64,000 nt of DNA, from assembly GCF_001938565.1 (NCBI RefSeq), contig NZ_MSYM01000018.1, positions 62,001 through 126,000 of the forward strand, given 5' to 3'. The notes under the pieces are model-generated. The model was not told the origin of the DNA and made no database searches. It saw only the letters and a program-made list of their open reading frames with translations. This DNA comes from Rhodoferax antarcticus ANT.BR. GTDB lineage: Bacteria; Pseudomonadota; Gammaproteobacteria; Burkholderiales; Burkholderiaceae_C. Positions 40,396-50,677 of the stretch are shown here, one piece after another. The first letter of the stretch is position 1; every line of letters begins with the position of its first letter. The translations under genes and the position numbers were made by a program.

Positions 40396-40444
40396 GCATC
40401 AGCACTCTTGCTGCTCGTGAAGGTCGTAACTCTAAGGAACTCTT

Positions 40445-41053
40445 ATGAAAAACTCCCACAGTCTGCTCAGTGGTGTCGCCGTGGCAATGTGTTTGCTGTT
40501 TGGTAGCAGTGCGATGGCGCAAACCATGTCTGACAGCGATTTCAGCGCCAGCAAGACCCGCGTCAAAGCCGATTACAAGGCTGGCAAAAAAGCCTGTGAC
40601 TCGCAGTCCGGCAACGCCAAAGACATCTGTCAAGCTGAAGCCAAAGGCAAGGAAGTCGTAGCCCTGGCCGAACTGGACAACAGCCACAAACCTACTATAA
40701 AAACCCAACACAAAGTCAGTGTGGCCAAGGCTGAAGCGGCCTACGACCTAGCCAAACAAAAATGTGATGACCAGTCTGGCAACCCCAAGGATGTGTGTGT
40801 GAAGGAAGCCAAAGCCGCCCTGACCGCAGCCAAAGCCGATGCAGATGTGCAACAGAAGACATCAGAAGCCGCTGAAAAGACCACAGACGCCAAAGCCAAG
40901 ACCAATAGCGAGGTCAAAGAAGTTCGCGCCGATGCAGCCGCTGACAAACGCGCGGCTGACTTGAAAGTGGCCGAAGAAAAGTGTGATGCTTTGGCATCCA
41001 CCGCCAAAAACAACTGCCTGAAAGAAGCCCAGGCTGCCTTTGGCAAGCGATAA
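40445..41053 (+). CDS. Periplasmic Lys/Ala-rich protein with three C-x10-C modules
   Basis: 202 residues with a signal peptide ending SSAMAQ. The mature part is highly charged, Ala/Lys/Asp-rich and probably helical. Three modules repeat with the same spacing: CDSQSGNAKDIC, CDDQSGNPKDVC and CDALASTAKNNC, each followed by a Lys-Glu-Ala stretch. The Cys pairs may form disulfides or bind metal in the periplasm. Similar proteins are loosely labelled TolA-like in Burkholderiales, but I see no TolA domain. AAGGAACTCTT precedes ATG 40445. Function unknown. Confidence 0.8.
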   Translation: MKNSHSLLSGVAVAMCLLFGSSAMAQTMSDSDFSASKTRVKADYKAGKKACDSQSGNAKDICQAEAKGKEVVALAELDNSHKPTIKTQHKVSVAKAEAAYDLAKQKCDDQSGNPKDVCVKEAKAALTAAKADADVQQKTSEAAEKTTDAKAKTNSEVKEVRADAAADKRAADLKVAEEKCDALASTAKNNCLKEAQAAFGKR

Positions 41054-41058
41054 ATTGA

Positions 41059-41086
41059 CCTGACCGGCGCAAGCCGATCGGTCAGG
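41059..41086 (+). terminator. Hairpin between the Cys-repeat gene and ytjA-like gene
   Basis: CCTGACCG and CGGTCAGG form a perfect 8-bp stem with a 12-base loop, six bases after the stop codon. A short CCTTTT run follows at 41095. It may terminate or attenuate transcription, leaving the ytjA-like gene at a lower level. Confidence 0.6.
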
Positions 41087-41111
41087 CGGTTCAACCTTTT
41101 AGGAGAATCCC

Positions 41112-41276
41112 ATGCTAAATTACGCCATTATATTTTTGGTCATCGCGCTGGTTGCAGCCCTGTTTGGCTTTGGCGGCATTGCCGCCGGTGCTGTGGGCAT
41201 CGCCAAGATCCTGTTTTTCATCTTTATTGTTCTGGCCGTTGTCAGCTTCTTGTTCGGCATGCGCAAAGGCCGCTAG
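41112..41276 (+). CDS. DUF1328/YtjA-family small membrane protein
   Basis: A 54-residue protein, [20 protein letters not shown] at the start, with two membrane segments joined by a Gly/Ala-rich turn and ending FGMRKGR. It matches the YtjA family of small stress-associated membrane proteins. AGGAG lies seven bases before the ATG. Confidence 0.9.
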   Translation: MLNYAIIFLVIALVAALFGFGGIAAGAVGIAKILFFIFIVLAVVSFLFGMRKGR

Positions 41277-41312
41277 TTCACCCATTCATCCATCCACTTT
41301 TAAGGAATGACC

Positions 41313-41693
41313 ATGTCAACATTTCCCTCAACTGACAAATCCGCAGACTTGATCAACCAAGCTTCCCAGTCGGCCGACCACGCCATCCGTGCCACCCAGC
41401 AAGCCGCCAACGGCGTGGTAGACAGCGCTGCGAACTCCCTGCAGGATCTGCGCCAGCAAGCGGCGCCCGCCATGGAGCGCGCCAGTGAGCGGGTCAGCTC
41501 CATGGCCCACCGTGGTCTGGACAGTGTCCGCGAAACGTCGCACCAGTTGCGTGTCAAGGCGGAACACGCCTCGGACAGCACGGTCAGCTATATCCGGGAA
41601 GAGCCTATGAAATCGGTTCTGATTGCCGCTGCTACGGGTGCCGCCCTGATGGCGCTGGTCAGCCTGGTTGCACGCTCTCGGGATCGCGGCTAA
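41313..41693 (+). CDS. DUF883 (ElaB/YqjD)-like membrane-anchored protein
   Basis: 126 residues. The first 90 form a Gln/Ala/Ser-rich amphipathic helical region; the C-terminus YIREEPMKSVLIAAATGAAL is the typical single membrane anchor of the ElaB/YqjD family, ending in Arg-rich residues. E. coli relatives bind ribosomes in stationary phase. TAAGGA sits before the start; ATG 41313 gives better spacing than ATG 41307. Confidence 0.8.
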   Translation: MSTFPSTDKSADLINQASQSADHAIRATQQAANGVVDSAANSLQDLRQQAAPAMERASERVSSMAHRGLDSVRETSHQLRVKAEHASDSTVSYIREEPMKSVLIAAATGAALMALVSLVARSRDRG

Positions 41694-41714
41694 GCCTTTG
41701 TTTCCTGGTTGCTG

Positions 41715-42092
41715 ATGCACCCCGCTCTTTCTCTGCTGGCGACTCGGCCACAGCTGCTTGTTGACCACGCGCAGGCGTATGCCGCGCTGGTCAACGAGGA
41801 GTCTGGCTTGGCCTACGGTGTCTGGCTCCGTCGGGTGCTGTTGTATGTCATTGCCCTGTGCGCCGTGAGCGTGGCGGCGGTGCTGGCAGGTGTGGCAACC
41901 TTGCTGTGGTTTACCGTAGCGCCGCCCGCATCGGCGTTGGGAGTATTGGTGGCGGTGCCTGCTGTGCCACTCCTGCTGGCGGTAGTTTGCGTGCTACTAG
42001 CGCGCCAGTCATCAAAATCAGCGTCCTTTGCCAATTTGCGCCGGCAGATCAACGAAGACGTGGCGATGCTGCGCGCAGCGGGTGAGCCATGA
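41715..42092 (+). CDS. Phage-holin-superfamily-III-like membrane protein
   Basis: 125 residues with two strongly hydrophobic segments (VLLYVIALCAVSVAAVLAGV and VLVAVPAVPLLLAVVCVLLA), followed by a charged C-terminus (RRQINEDVAMLRAAGE). This is the pattern of YqjE/DUF1469-type proteins that accompany DUF883 genes. It overlaps the next gene by four bases (ATGA). No phage genes are nearby, so a true holin role is unlikely. Confidence 0.7.
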   Translation: MHPALSLLATRPQLLVDHAQAYAALVNEESGLAYGVWLRRVLLYVIALCAVSVAAVLAGVATLLWFTVAPPASALGVLVAVPAVPLLLAVVCVLLARQSSKSASFANLRRQINEDVAMLRAAGEP

Positions 42093-42526
42093 GTACTGAA
42101 GCCAGCCCCTGCGAACGCCTTGCTGCGTCGCGCGAGCGATTGCGCCAAGCCATGCGTCAGGACAATTCGGCAGAAACCTCTGGCGCCAACGCAGAAGGTC
42201 TGCTTGGCGGCTTGCGTGACCGCTTGCAAGCCGTGCCCGGCGCCGGCTTGGTCATGGATGGGGTGCAATCCTGGTGGCAAAACCAGCCCATGCGTTTGGT
42301 CTTGCTACTGGCCTTGAAGATGGCCAACGTGTTGCTGCAACCTGTCGCCCAGCGCCACCCGTACCGCTTGGTTCTGGCGGCTGCTGCTGTGGGTGGTTTA
42401 ACGGTGATGCTGCGGCCCTGGCGCCGCATAGCGATCTCGGCTCTGTTAGCCGGCCTGATGCCGCGCGTCTTGTCCCATGCAATGAAACTGCTGGCCCCCA
42501 AGGCTGGCGGTGCACCACCCAAATAG
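42089..42526 (+). CDS. Hypothetical YqjK-position membrane protein
   Basis: 145 residues: a polar N-terminus (CERLAASRERLRQAM), then hydrophobic stretches (MRLVLLLALKMANVLLQPVA, RLVLAAAAVGGLTVM, ISALLAGLMPRVLSHAMKLL). It follows the DUF883 and DUF1469-like genes as yqjK follows yqjDE in E. coli, but I cannot claim sequence homology. Co-translated with the preceding gene. Confidence 0.65.
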   Translation: MSTEASPCERLAASRERLRQAMRQDNSAETSGANAEGLLGGLRDRLQAVPGAGLVMDGVQSWWQNQPMRLVLLLALKMANVLLQPVAQRHPYRLVLAAAAVGGLTVMLRPWRRIAISALLAGLMPRVLSHAMKLLAPKAGGAPPK

Positions 42527-42533
42527 CGGGAAG

Positions 42534-43616
42534 ATGCGCCCAGAACCCAGGCCACCTGGTACACCCCGCGACACCAACCGCCTGTTCCCAGCCCTGCTGC
42601 TGGTCGCCTCGGTTGCGCTGATCTACATTCTGCTGCCGTTTTACGGCGCTGTGATGTGGGGTGTGATCATTGCGTTGTTGTTTACCCCGCTGTTTCGCTG
42701 GATGCTGCCTAAGGTAGGGCAACGGCCAAACGTTGCCGCAGTGCTGACCTTGCTAATCGTTTTAGTGATTGTGGTGCTGCCTATGGCGCTGATTGCCGCG
42801 TCGTTGGTGAGCGAGGCTTCACTGGTGTACACCCAGCTGCAAAGTGGTGAACTCAAGCCAGCGCTCTACTTTCGCGGTCTGTTTGATACCTTGCCCAGCT
42901 GGATCACCAGCCTGCTGGACCGCTTTGGTCTGGGCAGCTTTAGTACCCTGCAACGCCGCCTGACAGCGGCCTTGACGCAGGGCTCGCAGGTCATCGCCAC
43001 ACAAACATTCAGCATAGGACAAAACACCTTTGAATTTGTCGCCAGTGTGTTCATCACCTTCTACTTGGCGTATTTCTTGATCCGTGACGGCAAATCCGTG
43101 GCCAACACGCTCAGGAACGCGGTCCCGATGGCCACTGCGCAAAAAGACGTGTTGCTGAACACCTTCACCAAGGCAGTGCGCGCCACCGTCAAAGGTAACT
43201 TGCTGGTCGCCGCCATTCAGGGCGCGCTCGGTGGCCTAGGCTTCTGGGTACTGGGCGTCAGCGGCGCGGTGCTGTGGGCGGTGCTGATGGCTTTTTTGTC
43301 GCTGTTGCCCTCGGTGGGTGCCGCGCTGGTTTGGGTGCCAGTGGCGGCTTATTTCTTGCTGGCCGGTGAATTGGGCAAAAGCGTGGCGCTGGTGGCCTAT
43401 GGCGTGCTGGTGATCGGTCTGGTGGACAACCTGCTGCGCCCGATTCTGGTGGGCAAGGAGACGCGCTTGCCTGACTACATGGTGATGATCACCACCTTGG
43501 GCGGCATGGCCGTGTTTGGCATCAATGGCTTTGTGCTCGGGCCGGTGATTGCCGCCCTGTTCATGGCGGTGTGGAAAATTCAAATCAATAGCCAGAACGG
43601 CAAACGCCCGCCGTAG
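42534..43616 (+). CDS. AI-2E/PerM-family permease
   Basis: 360 residues with about eight membrane segments. FVASVFITFYLAYFLIRDGK and the second-half GVLVIGLVDNLLRPILVGKE and LPDYMVMITTLGGMAVFG are the family signature. Members export autoinducer-2 or act as antiporters; which applies is unknown. ATG 42534 is preferred to GTG 42510 inside the preceding gene. It follows the preceding gene by seven bases and is probably its operon partner. Confidence 0.88.
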   Translation: MRPEPRPPGTPRDTNRLFPALLLVASVALIYILLPFYGAVMWGVIIALLFTPLFRWMLPKVGQRPNVAAVLTLLIVLVIVVLPMALIAASLVSEASLVYTQLQSGELKPALYFRGLFDTLPSWITSLLDRFGLGSFSTLQRRLTAALTQGSQVIATQTFSIGQNTFEFVASVFITFYLAYFLIRDGKSVANTLRNAVPMATAQKDVLLNTFTKAVRATVKGNLLVAAIQGALGGLGFWVLGVSGAVLWAVLMAFLSLLPSVGAALVWVPVAAYFLLAGELGKSVALVAYGVLVIGLVDNLLRPILVGKETRLPDYMVMITTLGGMAVFGINGFVLGPVIAALFMAVWKIQINSQNGKRPP

Positions 43617-43796
43617 CCCTCACGCCGCCTCCTTGCGTGTCGTAGCGCACAGATCAGAGCAGCTGGCGGTCCGACACTGGGGTCTGACCTGGCCTTGAGA
43701 ACGCCGCCATGACAAACAACACCCCATGCAGCACCGGCCGCCGCTGTGGCTGCTGGCGGGCTTGTCGGTTCGGGCGCTAGGTCTCAAAATCAAACC

Positions 43797-44687
43797 ATGA
43801 AATACAAAGACTATTACGAAACGCTGGGCATACCCCGCGACGCCGATCTGGACCAGATCAAAAAGGCCTACCGCAAATTGGCGCGCACGCACCACCCAGA
43901 CGTGTCCAAGGCGCCAGGGGCCGAGGCGTGCTTCAAGGAAGCCGCTGAAGCCTACGCTACCCTCAAAGACACCGCCAAACGCGCCGCCTATGACGAGTTG
44001 GGCCACCCACAGCCGGGCGCCGAGTTTTCACCACCGCCACAATGGCAGCAGGATTTTTCAACCAGCGGGCAGTCGTTTGAAGACATTGACCTGGCTGACC
44101 TGCTGGCGGCCATGGGTCGGGGGCGACAGGGGGCTGGGCGCGCCGCCATGCCGGTGAAGGGACGCGATTTTGAGACTGGCATCACCATCACCCTGGCCGA
44201 TGCGCGCCGGGGCACCGGCGTCAACCTCAATTTGCAAGACGGCACCGGTGAGCGCACGCTGGAAGTCACCATTGCCCCCGGCGCGCGGCAAGACCAAAAA
44301 CTGCGCCTGCGTGGCAAAGGCGGCAAGGGCCTGCACGGCGGGGCCGACGGCGACATTTACCTGCAGATCTCGCTGGCACCACACCCGGTGTTTCGACCCG
44401 ATGGACTTGACCTGTACTTCGACCTAGCGCTGGCACCCTGGGAGGCCGCTTTGGGCGCCGAAGTACAAGTGCCCACGCTGGATGGCCCGGTGCTGCTGAC
44501 CGTGCCAGCGGGTACTCGCTCCGGGCGCAAACTGCGCCTGCGTGGCCGTGGCCTGCGGGACGGCCACAGCGACCTGTACGCCATCGTTCACATCGACGTG
44601 CCATCCACCCTGACAGAGCCAGAACGTGCGCTGTACCTGGAACTGGCGCGTATTTCACACTTCAACCCGCGTGCAGCCACACCCTAG
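43797..44687 (+). CDS. cbpA: DnaJ-class co-chaperone CbpA
   Basis: 296 residues. The J-domain occupies residues 1-70 with HPD in ARTHHPDVSK. A short linker and two DnaJ C-terminal substrate-binding domains follow (LRGKGGKGLHGGADGDIYLQ; LRLRGRGLRDGHSDLY). There is no zinc finger, which separates CbpA from DnaJ. It should stimulate DnaK and bind curved DNA. The regulator cbpM follows 11 bases later. Confidence 0.92.
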   Translation: MKYKDYYETLGIPRDADLDQIKKAYRKLARTHHPDVSKAPGAEACFKEAAEAYATLKDTAKRAAYDELGHPQPGAEFSPPPQWQQDFSTSGQSFEDIDLADLLAAMGRGRQGAGRAAMPVKGRDFETGITITLADARRGTGVNLNLQDGTGERTLEVTIAPGARQDQKLRLRGKGGKGLHGGADGDIYLQISLAPHPVFRPDGLDLYFDLALAPWEAALGAEVQVPTLDGPVLLTVPAGTRSGRKLRLRGRGLRDGHSDLYAIVHIDVPSTLTEPERALYLELARISHFNPRAATP

Positions 44688-44698
44688 GAGAACACCAC

Positions 44699-45040
44699 AT
44701 GACACAAGATCAAACCCAGTGGCGGTGGCTGGACACCCGTGAAACCGTGAGCTTGACCGAACTCAGCCATTCCTGCGGCATGAGCGAGTCCGAACTGGAC
44801 GAGCTGGTGGAGTATTGCGCCCTGGTGCCGGTGAGCCCGGCGACACCGGAACTGGTCTTCAGCGCCCAGTGGGTGACGCCGCTGCGCCATGCCTACAAGT
44901 TGCGGGTGGACTTTGACTTGGACATGTTTACCGTGGCGATTCTGCTGGACAACCTGACGCGCATTGAGGTGCTGGAGCGCCGGGTGCAGTCGCTCGAGGC
45001 CCTGATACCGCAGCACATGCGCCCGGACCTGCGCGGTTGA
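44699..45040 (+). CDS. cbpM: CbpM-family modulator of CbpA
   Basis: 113 residues with a MerR-like N-terminal fold (VSLTELSHSCGMSESELDEL) and a coiled C-terminal helix (NLTRIEVLERRVQSLEALIP). CbpM binds the J-domain of CbpA and inhibits it. TAGGAG lies before the ATG. Position directly after cbpA supports the call. Confidence 0.88.
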   Translation: MTQDQTQWRWLDTRETVSLTELSHSCGMSESELDELVEYCALVPVSPATPELVFSAQWVTPLRHAYKLRVDFDLDMFTVAILLDNLTRIEVLERRVQSLEALIPQHMRPDLRG

Positions 45041-45050
45041 CAGCCACAGC

Positions 45051-47849
<2,799 letters not shown>

Positions 47850-47902
47850 GCGCCGCACCAGGTGCTCGCTCTCAATCCGTTCAAAACGGCAATCAATGCT
47901 GC

Positions 47903-47952
47903 GTTAAATATAGCTACTAGCGCATATGGATAGAGGGCTAGAGGCATAAATC
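47903..47952 (+). repeat. Interspersed repeat copy 11
   Basis: ATATAGCTACTAGCGCATAT then ATAGAGGGCTAGAGGCATAA. It lies in the gap between the ATPase gene and the convergent DUF1015 gene. Confidence 0.88.
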
Positions 47953-48081
47953 GTGCTTAAAAGTAACGAAGGTAGTCTGAGCCACCATGCCCTGTGACAT
48001 CGGCCAACGCCAGACGGTATTTCAACGACCTGCGCTCAAAGACAAGAAAGTCGCCTGTTTGCGCTGCTATCAGGCCTACGC

Positions 48082-49398
48082 TCAGACGATTTTTCTGGCT
48101 TCCATATAAAACCGTTTCTCATGTGCCTGGCCGAGCGAGAAGGTTTTGCGCGGCAAGGCACCTTCCAGAATGACTGTTTTGAACAGATCCGACTTGGGCA
48201 TGCCCGCCAGATAAAAGCCTGCGTTGTCCGGCTGCAAAGCCAGCCGCTCCAGCACGTCGGCACCATGCAGGTAGTCAATCGTGTCCGCGCCAGCGTCTTT
48301 CATGAACTGGTCCAGAAAGGTTTGCAGCGTGCCCACGGCCAGATTTGACAATGGCTGATTAATTTCTATGACGCCAAACTGCCGCCCACCGCCCACCAGC
48401 CCGATGGTCTGCTGGGTGCCCTGTGCGCCATCCACGCGTTGGCGCATGGCCGCTGCGCTGGCCACTTCGGTGTAAGTGAAGCGCTCACCCCAGGCGCATT
48501 GCATCTCAGCCAACAGATTTTTCTTCAGGCCAAACAAGGCCCGATGGATCGGCTCAAACGCCAGGCCCTGATCGTGAACGTTTTCCATTTCAACCAGGGC
48601 ATAGCGGCTCGGGTGGTCCATGCCGACCAGCGGCTTGTTTTTGTCCCAGATGGCTTTGGCGGTGGCCAGCGAGTGGTTGCCGTCGCCCATAGCAAACAGC
48701 AACACCGGCTGACTTTGATCTACCCCGTATTTGGCGGCAAAAGTGTCTGGCTGGGCGAGCGCACGCAGGGCTTGCACTACCTGGCCTTCAGCAGCGGCTG
48801 GCACGGCAAAACCGGTCAGGTGGCCACCGCCCTGCATCAGTTCCAGGTCATAAAGTGTGTCTAAGGCGGCTTTGGCGCGGGCAAGCGGCGCGATCACGCT
48901 GTGCTCGGGGTCGTCAATCAGCACCAGAATGTGCGGTAACTCCAGCGCCGCCGCTTCACGGATTTTGATACGCGGGGGCAAGCGGTCAACAATCGTGCCC
49001 TCGGTGGGGCGAATCAGGCTCGACGAGCCCGCGCGGATGTCATAACACTCCAAGTCCAGACACAGCATGATGCCGTGGCGGGTGATACCCTCCACGCAGC
49101 GCTCGACATACACCAGGCCCTCATGCGGCTCAAATAGGTCGGCCTGCAGATAGGTGTTCATGGTGCTGCCGATCGCCGCAATGCGCTCCGGTGCGCCGGG
49201 TTGCTCCAGATACACCTCGGGAAAGATCAGGTTAAGCGTCGAAGGCGCACCACCCACCAGTTGCTGCACGTCAGCCCAGTAGCTGGGCTCCGAGGTGTAC
49301 TGGTCGCAGGCAACCACCGCCCACTTGTGCAGGTCGGTGCCGGCTTTGGGCAAAACCACCTGCGGAATCTGGATACCGATGTCTGGGAAATTTTTCAT
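48082..49398 (-). CDS. DUF1015-family protein
   Basis: 438 residues, soluble. The conserved motif VLLFAMGDGNHSLATAKAIW and the N-terminal VACDQYTSEPSYW match DUF1015. The His in GDGNHS is probably catalytic or metal binding. Family members are widespread and uncharacterised; proposals place them near serine or amino acid metabolism. No partner gene is adjacent here. Confidence 0.85.
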   Translation of the reverse strand: MKNFPDIGIQIPQVVLPKAGTDLHKWAVVACDQYTSEPSYWADVQQLVGGAPSTLNLIFPEVYLEQPGAPERIAAIGSTMNTYLQADLFEPHEGLVYVERCVEGITRHGIMLCLDLECYDIRAGSSSLIRPTEGTIVDRLPPRIKIREAAALELPHILVLIDDPEHSVIAPLARAKAALDTLYDLELMQGGGHLTGFAVPAAAEGQVVQALRALAQPDTFAAKYGVDQSQPVLLFAMGDGNHSLATAKAIWDKNKPLVGMDHPSRYALVEMENVHDQGLAFEPIHRALFGLKKNLLAEMQCAWGERFTYTEVASAAAMRQRVDGAQGTQQTIGLVGGGRQFGVIEINQPLSNLAVGTLQTFLDQFMKDAGADTIDYLHGADVLERLALQPDNAGFYLAGMPKSDLFKTVILEGALPRKTFSLGQAHEKRFYMEARKIV

Positions 49399-49513
49399 AA
49401 AGGGGTTGACGCGTTGGACGATGGGAAAGGTTTTGACAACGCCCCATTATTCACCGGCATCACACCCGCGCACCGGGAACAGCTGTGCCCTGCACTGCGG
49501 TTCATAAATTAAT

Positions 49514-49556
49514 GACTTTTAGCCCCTCAGCCCATATAGAACAAGCAACTGTCACT
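49514..49556 (-). repeat. Interspersed repeat copy 12
   Basis: On the minus strand: AGTTGCTTGTTCTATATGGG then GGGGCTAAAAG, closest to the waaA copy. It fills part of the gap between the DUF1015 start and the downstream end of the next minus-strand gene. Confidence 0.65.
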
Positions 49557-49562
49557 ATCCAT

Positions 49563-50096
49563 TCAGCAGTAAACAAAGGGTGGAATTGTTGGCCCTAAGC
49601 GCTCGGCACGGGCGGCCTTGAGGACATCTGCCGCAGCGGCTGCCAAACGGTCTGCGGGTCTAGCCCCAGCCAGCAACGGGCTGGGCAGCGAAAACCAGCG
49701 GGCTATCTGCCAGTTGTCGTACACCTGAACCAATTCTGACAACACCTCATCAAGCCCGCTGAGACGAGACATGTCGGCGCGCTTGAACTGAAACACCGGC
49801 AGCCAGATGCGCGACAGCCATTCGAAACTGATCACCTGGCGATGCACCATCCAGCCCGCCAAGGTCGGCACATCCGTGCCACCGCGTGGCTTGCAGCGCG
49901 CTGCCGCGTCCTGCGCCCGCAGCAAGCCGCCGCTGGGACGGTAGGCTTTGAGCAGGCCCATGAACTGCTGGCTAATCTGCGGGCTGACGCTGTCTGGCTC
50001 AATGGGCTGGCTGACCTGCCATAACGCGTCTGAGGAAGCAGGCGCTTGGGCCCGCCCTGGCAGCGTGTCGGCCGAAAAATGGTGCATATAGGACAT
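49563..50096 (-). CDS. Hypothetical protein with a tryptophan-rich C-terminal region
   Basis: 177 residues from ATG 50096, which has a perfect AGGAGG four bases upstream; the frame is open further to 50180. Visible segments are QQFMGLLKAYRPSGGLLRAQ, LAGWMVHRQVISFEWLSRIW and LPVFQFKRADMSRLSGL. The C-terminal DNWQIARWFSLPSPLLAGARP with a following helix is reminiscent of the toxin-binding domain of Xre/MbcA/ParS antitoxins, but no toxin gene is adjacent. I recall similar uncharacterised proteins in Burkholderiales. Function unknown. Confidence 0.7.
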   Translation of the reverse strand: MSYMHHFSADTLPGRAQAPASSDALWQVSQPIEPDSVSPQISQQFMGLLKAYRPSGGLLRAQDAAARCKPRGGTDVPTLAGWMVHRQVISFEWLSRIWLPVFQFKRADMSRLSGLDEVLSELVQVYDNWQIARWFSLPSPLLAGARPADRLAAAAADVLKAARAERLGPTIPPFVYC

Positions 50097-50240
50097 GCGG
50101 CCTCCTGGAGAAGATCGTTGAAGATACAGCTGTGCCAGCGCGCGGTCTGTGCGCTGGCGAACTTTGTTCATACGGATCACCTGGCTTTTGCGGCCAGCTG
50201 CAAAGCAAAAGGGGGCTGCAGGCTGACTATACGCTATGCT

Positions 50241-50288
50241 TTACATAGCTGTTAGCCATTTGGTGGTATGGGCTACAGGCTGTTTTCA
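50241..50288 (+). repeat. Interspersed repeat copy 13
   Basis: CATAGCTGTTAGCCATTTGG then TATGGGCTACAGGC. It lies in the 325-base gap between the divergent hypothetical gene and the small membrane protein gene; the rest of the gap shows no clear element. Confidence 0.75.
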
Positions 50289-50422
50289 TGCCCGTGTGTT
50301 CGGCAACGCACAGACCCTGACCGCGGCCTGGCCCACACTCCAAACCGGATATACCCAGACCATGAAGTCGTGCCCTCCAGGCACTTTGGGGTATTCGCCA
50401 AATCTCAACACAGGGGCTTACC

Positions 50423-50665
50423 ATGACTATTCTTACCCATACGCCTCACTTCCATAGCACGGCTTCCAATGGCTTCGCCGCCGACACATTGCCGGGCGAT
50501 CTCTGCGAGCTGGGTGACCATCTGGGCACCTGTCAGAACTCGCACCGCCACCTGTTGACCTTGCGCTGCGCCGCGGTGTCGGCGCGCGGCTTCATCGCGA
50601 CACGCCTAGTCACTACGGTGATGGTGGGTGTGGCCTTTGCGGGTCTGTACGTCTGGCTCGTCTAG
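50423..50665 (+). CDS. Small putative membrane protein upstream of the glucan synthase
   Basis: 80 residues: a polar N-terminal half with His/Cys residues and one C-terminal hydrophobic segment (RLVTTVMVGVAFAGLYVWLV). It ends 12 bases before the glucan synthase start, so it could be a leader or accessory gene. The ribosome binding site is weak and I recognise no family. Confidence 0.45.
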   Translation: MTILTHTPHFHSTASNGFAADTLPGDLCELGDHLGTCQNSHRHLLTLRCAAVSARGFIATRLVTTVMVGVAFAGLYVWLV

Positions 50666-50677
50666 AGCCACAGCACA

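Noticed and set aside
41715-42092. A true phage holin
   Set aside because: No endolysin or other phage gene is nearby, and the gene sits with DUF883-type genes as in the yqjDE arrangement.
43617-43796. Possible small gene or riboswitch between the permease and cbpA
   Set aside because: No start with a ribosome site and no recognisable structure; only a stray GGGGTCTGACC string was seen.
50236-50457. A 73-residue plus-strand frame upstream of the small membrane protein gene
   Set aside because: It runs through a repeat copy, shows no family features and has no ribosome binding site.
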